From NCBI GenBank assembly GCA_020683205.1, contig CP085689.1, positions 2,412,230-2,476,229 on the forward strand: a stretch of 64,000 bases of DNA, read 5' to 3'. The notes beneath the pieces were generated by a model, which was not told the DNA's origin, did not search any database, and saw only the letters and a program-made list of their open reading frames with translations. Origin of the DNA: Lentisphaerae bacterium WC36. Lineage in GTDB: Bacteria; Verrucomicrobiota; Lentisphaeria; Victivallales; SZUA-371. A program made the position numbers and the translations under genes. Positions 17,568 through 28,000 of this stretch are shown piece by piece (position 1 is the first letter of the stretch; every line of letters starts with the position of its first letter).

Positions 17568-18302
17568 ATGAATTTAAATAGCGAAATTAAACAATACTTT
17601 CACAAAAAATATTTCAATAAATTTTGTGAAAATTTTACTACTCTGTATACTAAAGAACAAGGTCAAATAACACTTCCTGCAGATGATATTCATATTGATG
17701 TTGTAACTGAAAAAATTACTAAAGCTGAAGATGCAAAGTTAGTGCGTGTTAGTATTTGGCTAGATTATGTTGAATGTGCATTTTTAGATTTCACCTGTCT
17801 AAAACCATTAACATCGCAAGGAGTTAGCATTAGACTTTATGGTAATTGCAAAAGAACATGTGTTAAACTAGGTAGCAGAGTTAATATTGAAGTTGACTCT
17901 GAATTACAAAAACGTGGCCGTTTATACATTGCAAAAGAAGATGAAGAAGTTGATTCAACAATGATTATTACTCAATTGGAGTTTGATGGTGACGATATTG
18001 ACCCATCGCGAACAGAATACATTTCTATTGAAGAATACAACACAGCTTATGAAAAACGTCGCGCAAAATATCGGAAAAAATTAAATATTCCTTTTTTCAA
18101 AATTTCAGTAATTGCGATGATTGGAATTTTAATTGGTTTGGTATCATGGCTAGCATTCTATTTAGTAGAACAACAAAATGCTCAAGCTGAAAAATTAAGA
18201 GCTGTAACCCAAGAAAATGAAGCTTTAGAAATACACAATAAAAATTTAGTTGAAAAAACTAAAGCATTAAAAAAAGAGACTAATAACTCTAAAGATAAAT
18301 AA
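17568..18302 (+). CDS. C-terminally anchored protein with coiled-coil tail, unknown function
   Basis: 244 residues from the ATG at 17568, which has AAGGCG upstream; an in-frame GTG at 17532 is less likely. Residues 1-185 form a soluble, acidic domain with several Cys residues and no known motif. One transmembrane helix follows (residues 190-212, VIAMIGILIGLVSWLAFYLV). A Gln/Glu/Lys-rich coiled coil forms the C-terminus. A strong terminator follows. The arrangement suggests a membrane-anchored scaffold or adaptor; function unknown. Confidence 0.65.
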   Translation: MNLNSEIKQYFHKKYFNKFCENFTTLYTKEQGQITLPADDIHIDVVTEKITKAEDAKLVRVSIWLDYVECAFLDFTCLKPLTSQGVSIRLYGNCKRTCVKLGSRVNIEVDSELQKRGRLYIAKEDEEVDSTMIITQLEFDGDDIDPSRTEYISIEEYNTAYEKRRAKYRKKLNIPFFKISVIAMIGILIGLVSWLAFYLVEQQNAQAEKLRAVTQENEALEIHNKNLVEKTKALKKETNNSKDK

Positions 18303-18323
18303 CTTAGAGCAATAAATTATTTG

Positions 18324-18370
18324 AAAAGTTTTCACTTTATTATATAAATAGAGTGAAAACTTTTTTATTT
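18324..18370 (+). terminator. Rho-independent terminator
   Basis: AAAAGTTTTCACT (18324-18336) pairs with AGTGAAAACTTTT (18352-18364), followed by a T-rich tract. It ends the coiled-coil protein gene. Confidence 0.85.
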
Positions 18371-18469
18371 TTAAGATTCAATTTTTTTTATATCTATTAC
18401 CGTGTCACTTATACTTGTTTTAGCTTTATTTTATTTTGTTTTTACTATATAATTATTTATTTTGTTTGA

Positions 18470-18497
18470 TTGAATTTTTCCTTTTCTACCATATAGT
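18470..18497 (+). promoter_or_regulatory. Predicted sigma-70 promoter of the GH97 gene
   Basis: TTGAAT (18470-18475), a 16-base spacer and TATAGT (18492-18497) lie 58 bases upstream of the GH97 start, after the previous terminator. Confidence 0.4.
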
Positions 18498-18555
18498 TAA
18501 ATAACCAGTAAGAAAAAAATTTAATTATAATTTAACACAAAAAGGGAAAAAAAAA

Positions 18556-20547
18556 ATGAAAAAAAACTTACTATTTAGTAGCTGCCTAGCACTTCTTTAT
18601 TTAAGTTCAACCAACTTATTAGCAGAAAGTTATAGTGTAAAATCTCCTGATAAAAAATTAGTTTTTACATTTGACTTTGAAGACAAGAACTTAAGTTATT
18701 CAATTGAGGTTGATAGAAAAAAAACAATTGTTAATACACCAATTAGTATGACTATTGACAATAAAAAATATCCTCAAAGTTCTCAACAGCCTACCATTAA
18801 ACGTTCAAGTGTTAATAAAGTTTTCAAACTACCTGTCAAAAATATTAATTCCAAAATTACTGAAAACTACAATGAAATAATTTTAAAATTTGACAATAAT
18901 ATAGCAGTAACTGCGCGAGCGTATAATGAAGGAGTCGCATTTCGTTGGGAAACAATGTTTAACAAGAATGAAATTTTAATTGGTGATGAACAAAATTTAG
19001 TTAATTTTGCTAAAGATTTTGCAATTTATTATCCTCAATTAAACGGCAGAAATTTTATTTCTCACCAAGAAAATAAATACCATTATTTTAAGAAACTAAG
19101 TAAAATTTCACCAAAACTAGCAAAAATGAGAATGCCTGTCCCAGTACTAATTTGCTTAGATAATGACAAAAAAATGTTAATCTCAGAATCAGATTTAGAA
19201 TCATATCCAGGATGGTATTGGAAAAAATCTGATGCTAAAGCACTACAATTTTCAAGCGAATATCCGAAATACCCGTTAACTTTTAAGCAAACTTCATTCC
19301 GAACTGTAGAGCCTGCAAAACGTGCCAACTACATTGCTAAAGTTGCTGGTTCTAGAACATACCCATGGCGCGCGTTTTTAATTGGCAATGATAAAGACTT
19401 AATGGTAAACCAATTAATTTACAAATTAGCATCACCATCACGTATCAAAGATACATCATGGATTAAACCAGGAAAGGTACAATGGGACTGGTGGCATGCG
19501 ATGTATATTAAGGATGTGGACTTCAAAAGTGGCATTAACACACAAACATATAAACATTATATCGACTTTGCGGCAAAACATGGCAATCAATATGTTATCC
19601 TAGATGAAGGTTGGAGCTTAAAAGGTAAAGAAAATTTGCTTAAAGTAGCTCCTAATATGGATATTCAAGAAATTTGTGATTACGGTAAAAATAAAGGAGT
19701 AGGAGTTATTTTATGGACTACAGGTATAGCATTACATCATAATTTTGATAAAGCGTTTAAACAGTTTGCAAAATGGGGTGTGGCTGGGCTAAAAATCGAT
19801 TTTCTAGTGCGAGATGACCAAATTATGGTTGAATGGTGCTACAAATTTTTAAAGGAAGCTGCTAAACACAAAATGGTTGTCGATTTCCACGGTGCTTATA
19901 AACCTACTGGTTTTTCACGCACATATCCAAATCTATTAGCTTGTGAATCTGTGCTTGGGCTTGAACAATACAAGTGGAAAGGCAAATTAGCAAATCCAAA
20001 ATATGACACTATTATTCCGTTTATTAGAAATGTTGTAGGGCCTATGGATTACACACCTGGTGCAATGAAGAATCTTCACTTAAAAGATTACAAAATCAAT
20101 TATAGAGAACCATTTAGTATTGGTACCCGCTGCCACCAATTAGCAATGTATGTTGTCTATTACAGCGGTTTACAAATGTTAGCAGATTCGCCGACTAGCT
20201 ATCGATTAAATCCAGTTGCGATGCAATTTTTAGATAGAGTCCCAGCTGAATGGGATAAATCAATTGCACTTGCTGGCAAAACTGGGGAATATGCGATTAT
20301 GGCACGCAAAAATAATTCAACGTGGTTCGTTGGAGGTTTGAATAACTATGATGAACGAGAGGTGGTTATTAAGTTAAATTTTCTTGATGATAATAAAGTT
20401 TACGCTTTAAATTTATATTGTGATGGCGATAACATTGCTAAAAATGCACAAGATACCAAAGTAGTAGTGAAGCAAGTACGCAAGAACGATGAAATTAAAG
20501 TGAAAATGGCAAGCGGAGGGGGCTTTGCAGCAGTGTTAAGCAACTAA
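18556..20547 (+). CDS. GH97 glycoside hydrolase, retaining alpha-galactosidase type
   Basis: 663 residues with a cleavable signal peptide (cleavage likely after LLA, residue 23). It shows GH97 architecture: beta-sandwich, TIM barrel from WIKPGKVQWDWW, and C-terminal beta domain ending KMASGGGFAAV. GH97 enzymes cleave alpha-linked galactose or glucose residues. The retaining-type nucleophile Asp is present in KIDFL (Asp415) and the acid/base Glu in ESVLGLE (Glu470). These correspond to the residues assigned in the retaining Bacteroides GH97 alpha-galactosidase, so this copy should be active. Ca-ligand type Glu/His residues (HGAYKPTG) are intact. A single-gene unit with its own promoter and terminator. 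Confidence 0.92.
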   Translation: MKKNLLFSSCLALLYLSSTNLLAESYSVKSPDKKLVFTFDFEDKNLSYSIEVDRKKTIVNTPISMTIDNKKYPQSSQQPTIKRSSVNKVFKLPVKNINSKITENYNEIILKFDNNIAVTARAYNEGVAFRWETMFNKNEILIGDEQNLVNFAKDFAIYYPQLNGRNFISHQENKYHYFKKLSKISPKLAKMRMPVPVLICLDNDKKMLISESDLESYPGWYWKKSDAKALQFSSEYPKYPLTFKQTSFRTVEPAKRANYIAKVAGSRTYPWRAFLIGNDKDLMVNQLIYKLASPSRIKDTSWIKPGKVQWDWWHAMYIKDVDFKSGINTQTYKHYIDFAAKHGNQYVILDEGWSLKGKENLLKVAPNMDIQEICDYGKNKGVGVILWTTGIALHHNFDKAFKQFAKWGVAGLKIDFLVRDDQIMVEWCYKFLKEAAKHKMVVDFHGAYKPTGFSRTYPNLLACESVLGLEQYKWKGKLANPKYDTIIPFIRNVVGPMDYTPGAMKNLHLKDYKINYREPFSIGTRCHQLAMYVVYYSGLQMLADSPTSYRLNPVAMQFLDRVPAEWDKSIALAGKTGEYAIMARKNNSTWFVGGLNNYDEREVVIKLNFLDDNKVYALNLYCDGDNIAKNAQDTKVVVKQVRKNDEIKVKMASGGGFAAVLSN

Positions 20548-20572
20548 TTTTATAATTTAACAATATTTTTGG

Positions 20573-20613
20573 ACACCGAAATTAATTTTAATTTAGTTTC
20601 GGTGTTTTTATTT
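20573..20613 (+). terminator. Rho-independent terminator of the GH97 gene
   Basis: ACACCGAAA (20573-20581) pairs with TTTCGGTGT (20597-20605), followed by a T-rich tract. Confidence 0.85.
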
Positions 20614-20681
20614 TTCGGGAAAAAATTTTATTTTTTTATTTTTTTCGCTAAGAATCATAAAATCGTATCGTTTTAAGTATA

Positions 20682-20816
20682 GGAAGGAATAATAATGGAA
20701 GGATCTTAGTAATGTGGAAGGAATAAATGGGGGCAGGAAACAAAACTAAGGTGATAATGGAAGGAAATTAAATGGGAAGGTTTATCGGGGAAAAATTGGG
20801 GGAAGGCCCTTTTTGA
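20682..20816 (+). other. Purine-rich array of Shine-Dalgarno/ATG mini-ORFs
   Basis: A G-rich, purine-biased stretch unlike its AT-rich surroundings. GGAAGGA-type motifs recur (20682, 20697, 20716, 20759, 20776), several placed before an ATG. The resulting tiny reading frames nearly abut: 20695-20709 (4 residues), 20712-20726 (4), 20727-20771 (14) and 20772-20816 (14). The last three follow each other with no gap (TAA then ATG). Function is unknown; options are a translational-coupling leader, a ribosome-trapping RNA, a degenerate repeat, or chance in a purine repeat. Confidence 0.35.
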
Positions 20817-20877
20817 AACCAAAAGTTTAGAGACAAAGCGTTTCTAACTCTTAAAAATAATAATTTTTCAATCCTTA

Positions 20878-20913
20878 AAACAGCAAGGTTATCCTACAAC
20901 TTTGCTGTTTTTC
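20878..20913. terminator. Rho-independent terminator
   Basis: AAACAGCAA (20878-20886) pairs with TTGCTGTTT (20902-20910) and runs into T residues. It follows the mini-ORF array, so that array may belong to a short separate transcript. Confidence 0.65.
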
Positions 20914-21008
20914 TGAGCTTATATCTTAATTTATAGTAGCATAATATTATAATAAATACTAATTTAAAGGTATAATTTAAAATTAGACGAAGGAAACAAA
21001 CTAAAATA

Positions 21009-21921
21009 ATGAAAAAAATTATAGCTTTAATGATATTGTTTATATTAACAATTAGTTCAAATGCTAATATTATTATAAAAAATTGACCATGGAAAGCAAA
21101 AGAGACCATTAAGGTATTAAGTTCGCAAACCTTAAAGCCATTAGCTGATTGCGAAGTCACTATGATTTCCTTGATAAATGAGGTTCATAAAAAATATATT
21201 GGGAAAACTGATAAAAAAGGGATTTATGTTTTTGAGGATAATATTTTCAATTTGAAAGCTAAGTTTGCGAAGAAAAACTATTATAGTAGCTATACAGAAG
21301 TTCTGTTTGATAATTCGAAATTTGATTTTCAAAAAAACAGTATTTTTAAACATTGGAATCAATAAATTGTCGTAAAATTGTGTAAAAAATAGCGCCTACT
21401 CCAATGTATGTGCAAAAATTAATAAAAGAAGCAATTCCTAAAATGAATCATCCATGTGGTTATGATTTATTAATTGGAGATTGGGTTAAACCTTATGGAC
21501 AAGGTATTATAAATGATTTTATTATAAATGCATCTTATTACTCAAAAAATAATGGTTCATTACGGGACATTCATGATAAAAAAATTAACAATAACATTCT
21601 CTGACCCAAATGATGTAATTCAAAAAAAAGAAAACAGGGTATGTAAGTAGAATTAAATGTCCATTTAAATTTATTTATAAAGCTTCACTTACCGGTTATC
21701 AATCAATATTAAAAGAATATAAGTCTTTTGATGGAAAAACACACAGTCGTAGTCATAACAGAAATGCTAACTATATTTTTAGAATTCGCACTAAAACAGA
21801 TGAAAAAGGCAATATTGTTAGTGCATTATATGGTAAAATTTATGGTCAAATTGAACATGGTAAATACATTCAATTTACTTATTATGTAAATCCTACACCA
21901 AATTCAAGAAGTATGGAATGA
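21009..21921 (+). pseudogene. Decayed secreted protein with carboxypeptidase-regulatory-like domain
   Basis: It starts MKKIIALMILFILTISSNAN, a clear signal peptide, with GAAGGA upstream. An in-frame TGA at 21084-21086 interrupts it, and the same frame then continues (TIKVLSSQTLKPLADCEV, KYIGKTDKKGIYVF) to a TAA at 21365. The TxxPLAxxxV and KTDKKGxY pattern resembles carboxypeptidase-regulatory-like repeats. Coding sense then resumes in other frames: PTPMYVQKLIKEAIPKM, LTITFSDPNDVIQ, GYVSRIKCPFKFIYKAS and IQFTYYVNPTPNSRSME, ending at the TGA 21919-21921. Extra bases in A runs at 21578-21584 and 21622-21629 explain two shifts. Original function unknown. Confidence 0.6.
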
Positions 21922-21959
21922 TAACAATATTATTAAAAAACTGAAAGGGAAATTTTATT

Positions 21960-22025
21960 ATGTTCAAGAGTTATAAAATAATGAAAAAAAATTATAATGT
22001 CAGAGACTTTCATATGAGTCTATAA
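21960..22025 (+). CDS. Possible 21-residue peptide
   Basis: ATG at 21960 preceded by AAAGGGAAA; reads MFKSYKIMKKNYNVRDFHMSL and stops 16 bases before the convergent autotransporter gene. No homology is recognised. It may be a remnant of the decayed gene before it rather than a real gene. Confidence 0.15.
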   Translation: MFKSYKIMKKNYNVRDFHMSL

Positions 22026-22040
22026 TAATTTTAGCCATAT

Positions 22041-25000
22041 TTATTGGTCAAAAAATTCTTGAACTTCATCAAAATTCTTGGTCCAATCACTAAACGTATA
22101 ACTAATTGTCGCAAAGAAACCATTAACTATTAAGTCATTATTATAGCGCCCTTTATAAGCCATCTGGAATTGAACATTACTATTCCACTCAACCCCAAAT
22201 CCAGCCTCTGTTGCAATCGCCCAAGGTGCACTTCTTGCTGTAACGTGTGCAACTTCGCCATCGGCATTACTAATATCACCACTAACGTTATTACCAGTAA
22301 ATGTTTGCACCCAGTGTGTTGAAACATTTGGTGTAATAATAAAATTATCACTTACACGGTAACTTTTTGCTAAACGCAATCCAAAAACACCATCAACAAA
22401 ATTATGATTGATATCTTTATATTTCAATTCAAAAATACGCTCACCAGCGTCTTCAGAAACATTTTGGCTATGCAACCATTGATAATTGAAACCAACTTCT
22501 GGTAAAATATCAATCACCTCAAACTCTTGACGATAACCTAAACGAAGTTGCCCTCCTACGCCCAACGAATCATAATGCGCTGTGGTTCGCATATTTTCAT
22601 TCAAACCACGATATGCTCTTAAATCATTAAAACCATAGTTGAAGTTAGTAACACCAGTCGCATAGAACTGATCATAAGTATACGCTCCATAAGCACCAAA
22701 CTGAATAATATTTTGAATCAAGGCATCATTCCCATATCCACTACCATTAAAATGAGCATTATTATTTGCCCATCCTCCATAAATACCGACCAAACCATCT
22801 TCAAAGCGTTGATCCATACCTGCTAAAACTCCTCCCGCTACAGTTGTATATCCAGCTCGCGAAGCACCATCTTTTTGGCGACTATAGTAATTTACCCCCC
22901 TCACCCACACTGCCAAGCCATGTTCATCACGCAATGGGTCAATTGCTTTAGCATCATTTAATTCAATATTATTAATCAAATAAAAGTGAATATCATCTTG
23001 AAACTGTTGTACTAATGTACGTTGCATTTGTAGCCCTTGAGCAACATAATTATTTTTTACCTGAGCCATATCAGTCATCAATTCTAAACGTATTCCGTTG
23101 CCATCATTAACTAATGTTCCCTTAAGCATTGAATTTTCAACATTTACTTTGGTTTGACTTAAATTAACATTCTTCGTAACCCCATCAGCAGCTCCAATGA
23201 CATACACAGGTTTTGATAAATCCATATTAGAAGCTAAATTTGCATTAACTGTAACTGGTCCACTTAATGTTAACGAACCAGTTCCGCCATCATTTCGCAC
23301 ATAAATTGGCGCTAAAGTTAAACGGTTGCCACTGTTGTAATTTGACCCATAATTTGCATTAATTGTTCCACCTGTAACGCTCAATGAATTGGTATTTAAC
23401 TGATTATCAGTTGAAGCTGTAAACGATCCACCACTCATACTAAAAGTTGTAGTCATCAAATCACTATTTAAAACAATTCCACCATTCGTTAAATTAATAA
23501 TATTTGCTGTTGATGATAAATTATTACCACTTGAAACATCACGCACATACCATGTTCCTGTATTGCTTTTATTTATAGTACCACCGTTAAAAACTGCAAA
23601 TTCATCATCGCTGATACTGTTAATATTTAAAATATTTGAGTCTTCAGCAGTCGCGTAATTAATATTACCATTCAAATCTGAGCTACTAACAACTTGATTT
23701 CCCACCAATCTATCTGTTAAATTAATGATGAATTCCGGAGCGGTCACATCTATAGCATTACCATTTGAAGCAGTAATTGAACCTGTATTATCAAACTCCG
23801 ATCCACCAGTACCAGCGTCTTTTAGTTCAACAGCGTTTCCATTGGCAACGGAAATTGTTCCTTCATTTTCCACTTTGGTTCCTGTACCAGTTGTGCCAGA
23901 TTTATTAACATCAATACCAATCACTGAAATAGTATCATCCGTACTGCTAATTGAACCACTATTAAGAGCGTCTCCTCCAGTTACCATTAATCCTACACTA
24001 TTGTTGCCATTAAGATTAATTACTCCAGTTTCTTCATTTGTAATATCTTGTCCACGAATAGCAATAGTATTTTCACCATTCGCATTTATAACTCCGCTAT
24101 CATTTGGGTCATTTGGATTTTGTCCGTTAATTGAACCGTCTCCATCTAAACCTACGGCTCCAACTCCATTTAAATTAATAGTATTCCCACTAAAGTTAAA
24201 AAGATTGGTTCCTTGCATTGCGATAGAATCATCCCCGTCAACATTTATTGTTCCAAAGTTTTTGACGAGATCACCACTTATGCCAATTGCTTCATCAGCA
24301 AAAATATTGATGATATTATTATTTGCACTATTGTCTCCGTTAATGGCAATTGCTCCAGCAGTACTTACTCCAACAGTTTCTAAAATATTTATTGTTCCAA
24401 AATTCTTATTATTTTCCCCATCAACACCAATACTATCTTCTGTATATATGTTAATTAAACCTTCATTGTTTGAAAAATTACCAACAATACCTTTCGTGTT
24501 GGTTGCAGTTGGTTCAACATTACCGTCAATGTCTGCTCCTAAGTAAAATGTCCCTTGATTAACTACATTATCTCCAGCCTCAATAATACTATTTGCGCTA
24601 TCTGCATCAAGTTTTGCATCAGGACCAATAATAGTTCCATTTCCTTTGATAGCTATTGCATTTTCTCCAGTAACATTAATATTACCCATATCATAAGTAA
24701 CAAAATCTCCCTCAATACCAATTGCATTCTCACCCGTTACATTGATAACAGAACCATTTTCTAAAGTTGCATAGTCTCCTTGAATACCAACGGCATAACT
24801 ACCTTCAACATCAATATTACCCCCTGCTTTGTTAACCGCATTATCTCCAACGATACCAATTGCTCGGTCCCCTACGCCTGTTCCGTCATATGTAATTGTA
24901 ATAGTACAATCTTCCGCATTTATAGCATTAGCTCCCTCAATACCTACAGCATTTTTTCCACTGACAACTATATCACCTTCATTAGTAGCAGCTTCAGTTG

Positions 25001-28000
25001 ATATTGTACTATCAGATACCACTCCTTTTGCATTTTCTCCACTGACCGTAATAGTGCCTAAATTATTAAAATCATCTCCTTTTATCCCAATTGCGTTTGT
25101 ACCAGTAACATTTATTTCTCCAGAATTTTCAAATTCATCTCCTTCTATACCAATAGCGCTACTGCCAATTACATTAATTTCAGCTTCACTTCCAGCACTA
25201 TAAAGATTACTACCTTTCATTCCAATGGCATTAGCTCCTTCAATATCAATTTTGCCCCAATTAATATGACTATTACCATACACGCCTATTGCATAATCCC
25301 CTTCAACATCAATTAACCCCGTAGCCGTATTTGTTATCACAAAACCATCACCTAAGTCTGGATTATTGCCAGAAATACCTATCGCAGCATTACTTGCATC
25401 AGCAGCATCATAAGTAATAGTAATAGTTTTTTGATTTTGTGCATAAGATGCCGCATCATCCAACAAAATACCAACAGATTTTTGTCCTTGAAGATTAATA
25501 ATATTTTCATTGACTGTATACCCTGCAGTGTTTTTTATCCCAATACCATTGGCGCCATCAATATCTATAGTACCTTTGTTTATGGAATTTCCCCCCTGCA
25601 CTCCAATAGAATCAGTTCCAGATATTTCAATATCTTCATCATTAACAAAATTGTTTCCAACTACACCTGTTGCACCATCTCCAAAAATAAAAATATCGCC
25701 AATGTTTTTGGCATTATCTCCTTTAACACCTATTGAATCATCACTAAGAACAACAACTTGCAATTTATTTGTGAAATTGTCACCAACCACACCTGTAGCA
25801 TTAGTTGCAGAGACATTTTCATTGTAAAGACCAGTTCCAGCATCATAATATCCACCAACTGCAATACGTCCTTCATTAATATGATTATCCCCGCCAATAC
25901 CATTTGCATATGCTCCATTGACATTAATGATTCCTGTTGAAGCATTAGTTGTTACATAAGTTGAGCCACTGGCCTTATTATCGCCATAAACTGCATATGT
26001 ATTTCCTTCAGCTGTATCACTATATGTGACACTGATTACTCCAGAATTTTTTGTGAAAGCATTACTATTAGTTTTCATTCCAATTGAATCTTGACCATTT
26101 ACCGTGATGGTAGAATTTTGATTATTAAATACAAAACCAGAGCCAGCATTATCAATACCAATACTCGAGCCAGAGTTAATAGTAATAATTCCATTTTGAT
26201 CAATAACTCCTCCTCCCAAGTTTTGAACAGCAGTAAAATCTGTGGCACCATTATCTGAGATAATTGTTCCAGTATTTTCAATACGCCCTGTAGATTCATT
26301 TATGACAGCAAAACCACCAGACCCTGCTGAAGCAGTTATTGTTCCAGCATTAATAAATGTTCCAGTAGTTTGATTTCGTACTCCAATACTATTATCTCCG
26401 CTAATATTAATATCAGCATTTTCTTCGTTAATAGCAGCTCCAGATCCTTTATTATAAATACCTTCGGCTAAACTTCCCGAAACATTAATCGTTCCATAGT
26501 TATAGGTTGGTCCACTGAAAAAACTGGCCATACCATTGGCGTTTTCCCCAGTAACATTAATTTCAGCATTTGTATTATCTGAGCTATCACCATTATATAG
26601 AGTCCCATTTTGTCGTGAAAACATTCCAATGGACTCCGTAGCGCTTGCATTTATAGTTGCATAATTTCGTGATGTGCCAAAATTATATTCATTCATGCCA
26701 ATGGATGTTCCACCAGTTAAATTTATTGTTCCATAATTATATGTTTGATTACCAGCTGAGGCCGACGCAACCATACCATTAGCGAAACTACCTGCAACAT
26801 TAATCGTTCCAAGATTAGTAGCTTCAATACCTTCCATGCCACTAGCCGAATTACCATTGACATTTATGACTCCAGTAGCAGTATTTATATCGCCTGTACC
26901 ATTTGTACCAATTGCCCGATCATCGGTTAAATTTCCAGTTCCTGGACTGCTATTAGTACTATTATAATTGACATTAATTGTGCCTTGATTTTCCTCTGAA
27001 TCCCCATTCAAACCTAAACTATTTGCCGTCAAAACATAAATTGTTCCCTTATTAATGGCATTAGTTCCACGAATTGCAAAAGCATCTGTTGCATCAGGAT
27101 TAGCAACCACACTTGATGTATCAGGGTTGTAGTATCCGCCAACTACTATTGTTCCTTCATTTACAGCATTACCACCATCAATACCGAAGGCATTTTTTTC
27201 GTTTACATTAATTATAGCAGTAGAAGTAACAGTTGTGCCATCGCCCAAAATTGCTCTTGAAAATTCAGAATTCAAAGTAATAGTTCCTTCGGAGTAAATT
27301 ACATTAGCTCCATCAACAGCAACTCCACCATATCCCGTTACATTAATATTAGAGCCATTTTCCAAAGTTATATTATCTCCACAAATACCTACAGCAAATA
27401 TTCCATTAACATTAATTTGTCCCCCAGCCCTATTAATTGCATTATCACCTAAAATTCCAAATGCTCTATCGTCATAACCTGGCGCATCATAATTAACATT
27501 TATTGTTCCATAATTTTCAGCATTGTCACCTTCAATACCAACGCCATATGCTCCATCAATATTAATTACCCCTCCAGCTTGATTAACAGCACTATTCCCT
27601 GAAATTCCCACGGCTTTATATATTGAAGCAGGAGAATCATATGTTATATCTATTGTTCCAGCATTAGTTGCACTATCACCTTCAATACCAATTGAATTTT
27701 CGCGAGTGACAGAAATTTCTGCTCCTGAAGAATTAGTAGCATTATTACCATTTATTCCAACACTCTGAAATCCATCAACATTAATTACCCCTTTATTTTC
27801 TCCATTATTTCCTAAAATACCATCATTTCGACCACCAGAAATATTAATCACTCCAGTAGTATCATTCAAAGCATCATCACCATCAAGTCCTATATTATCC
27901 AATCCAGTTACATTTAAAATTCCTTCATTAATTGGTCCAGCACCGACAATCCCCGAAGCCCCACCTATTTCATTATTTGCCGTTACAGTACCAGTATCAT

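Noticed and set aside
20894-21160. 88-codon minus-strand frame
   Set aside because: It lies opposite the signal-peptide gene remnant at 21009-21921, whose plus-strand frame has better coding sense and a ribosome-binding site.
23725-24546. Long open frame on the plus strand opposite the autotransporter (273 codons), and similar shorter ones
   Set aside because: Low-complexity Pro/Ser/Ile or Asn/Ser/Ile composition mirrors the repeat on the coding strand. Stops are rare there because of the repeat, and no ribosome-binding site is present.
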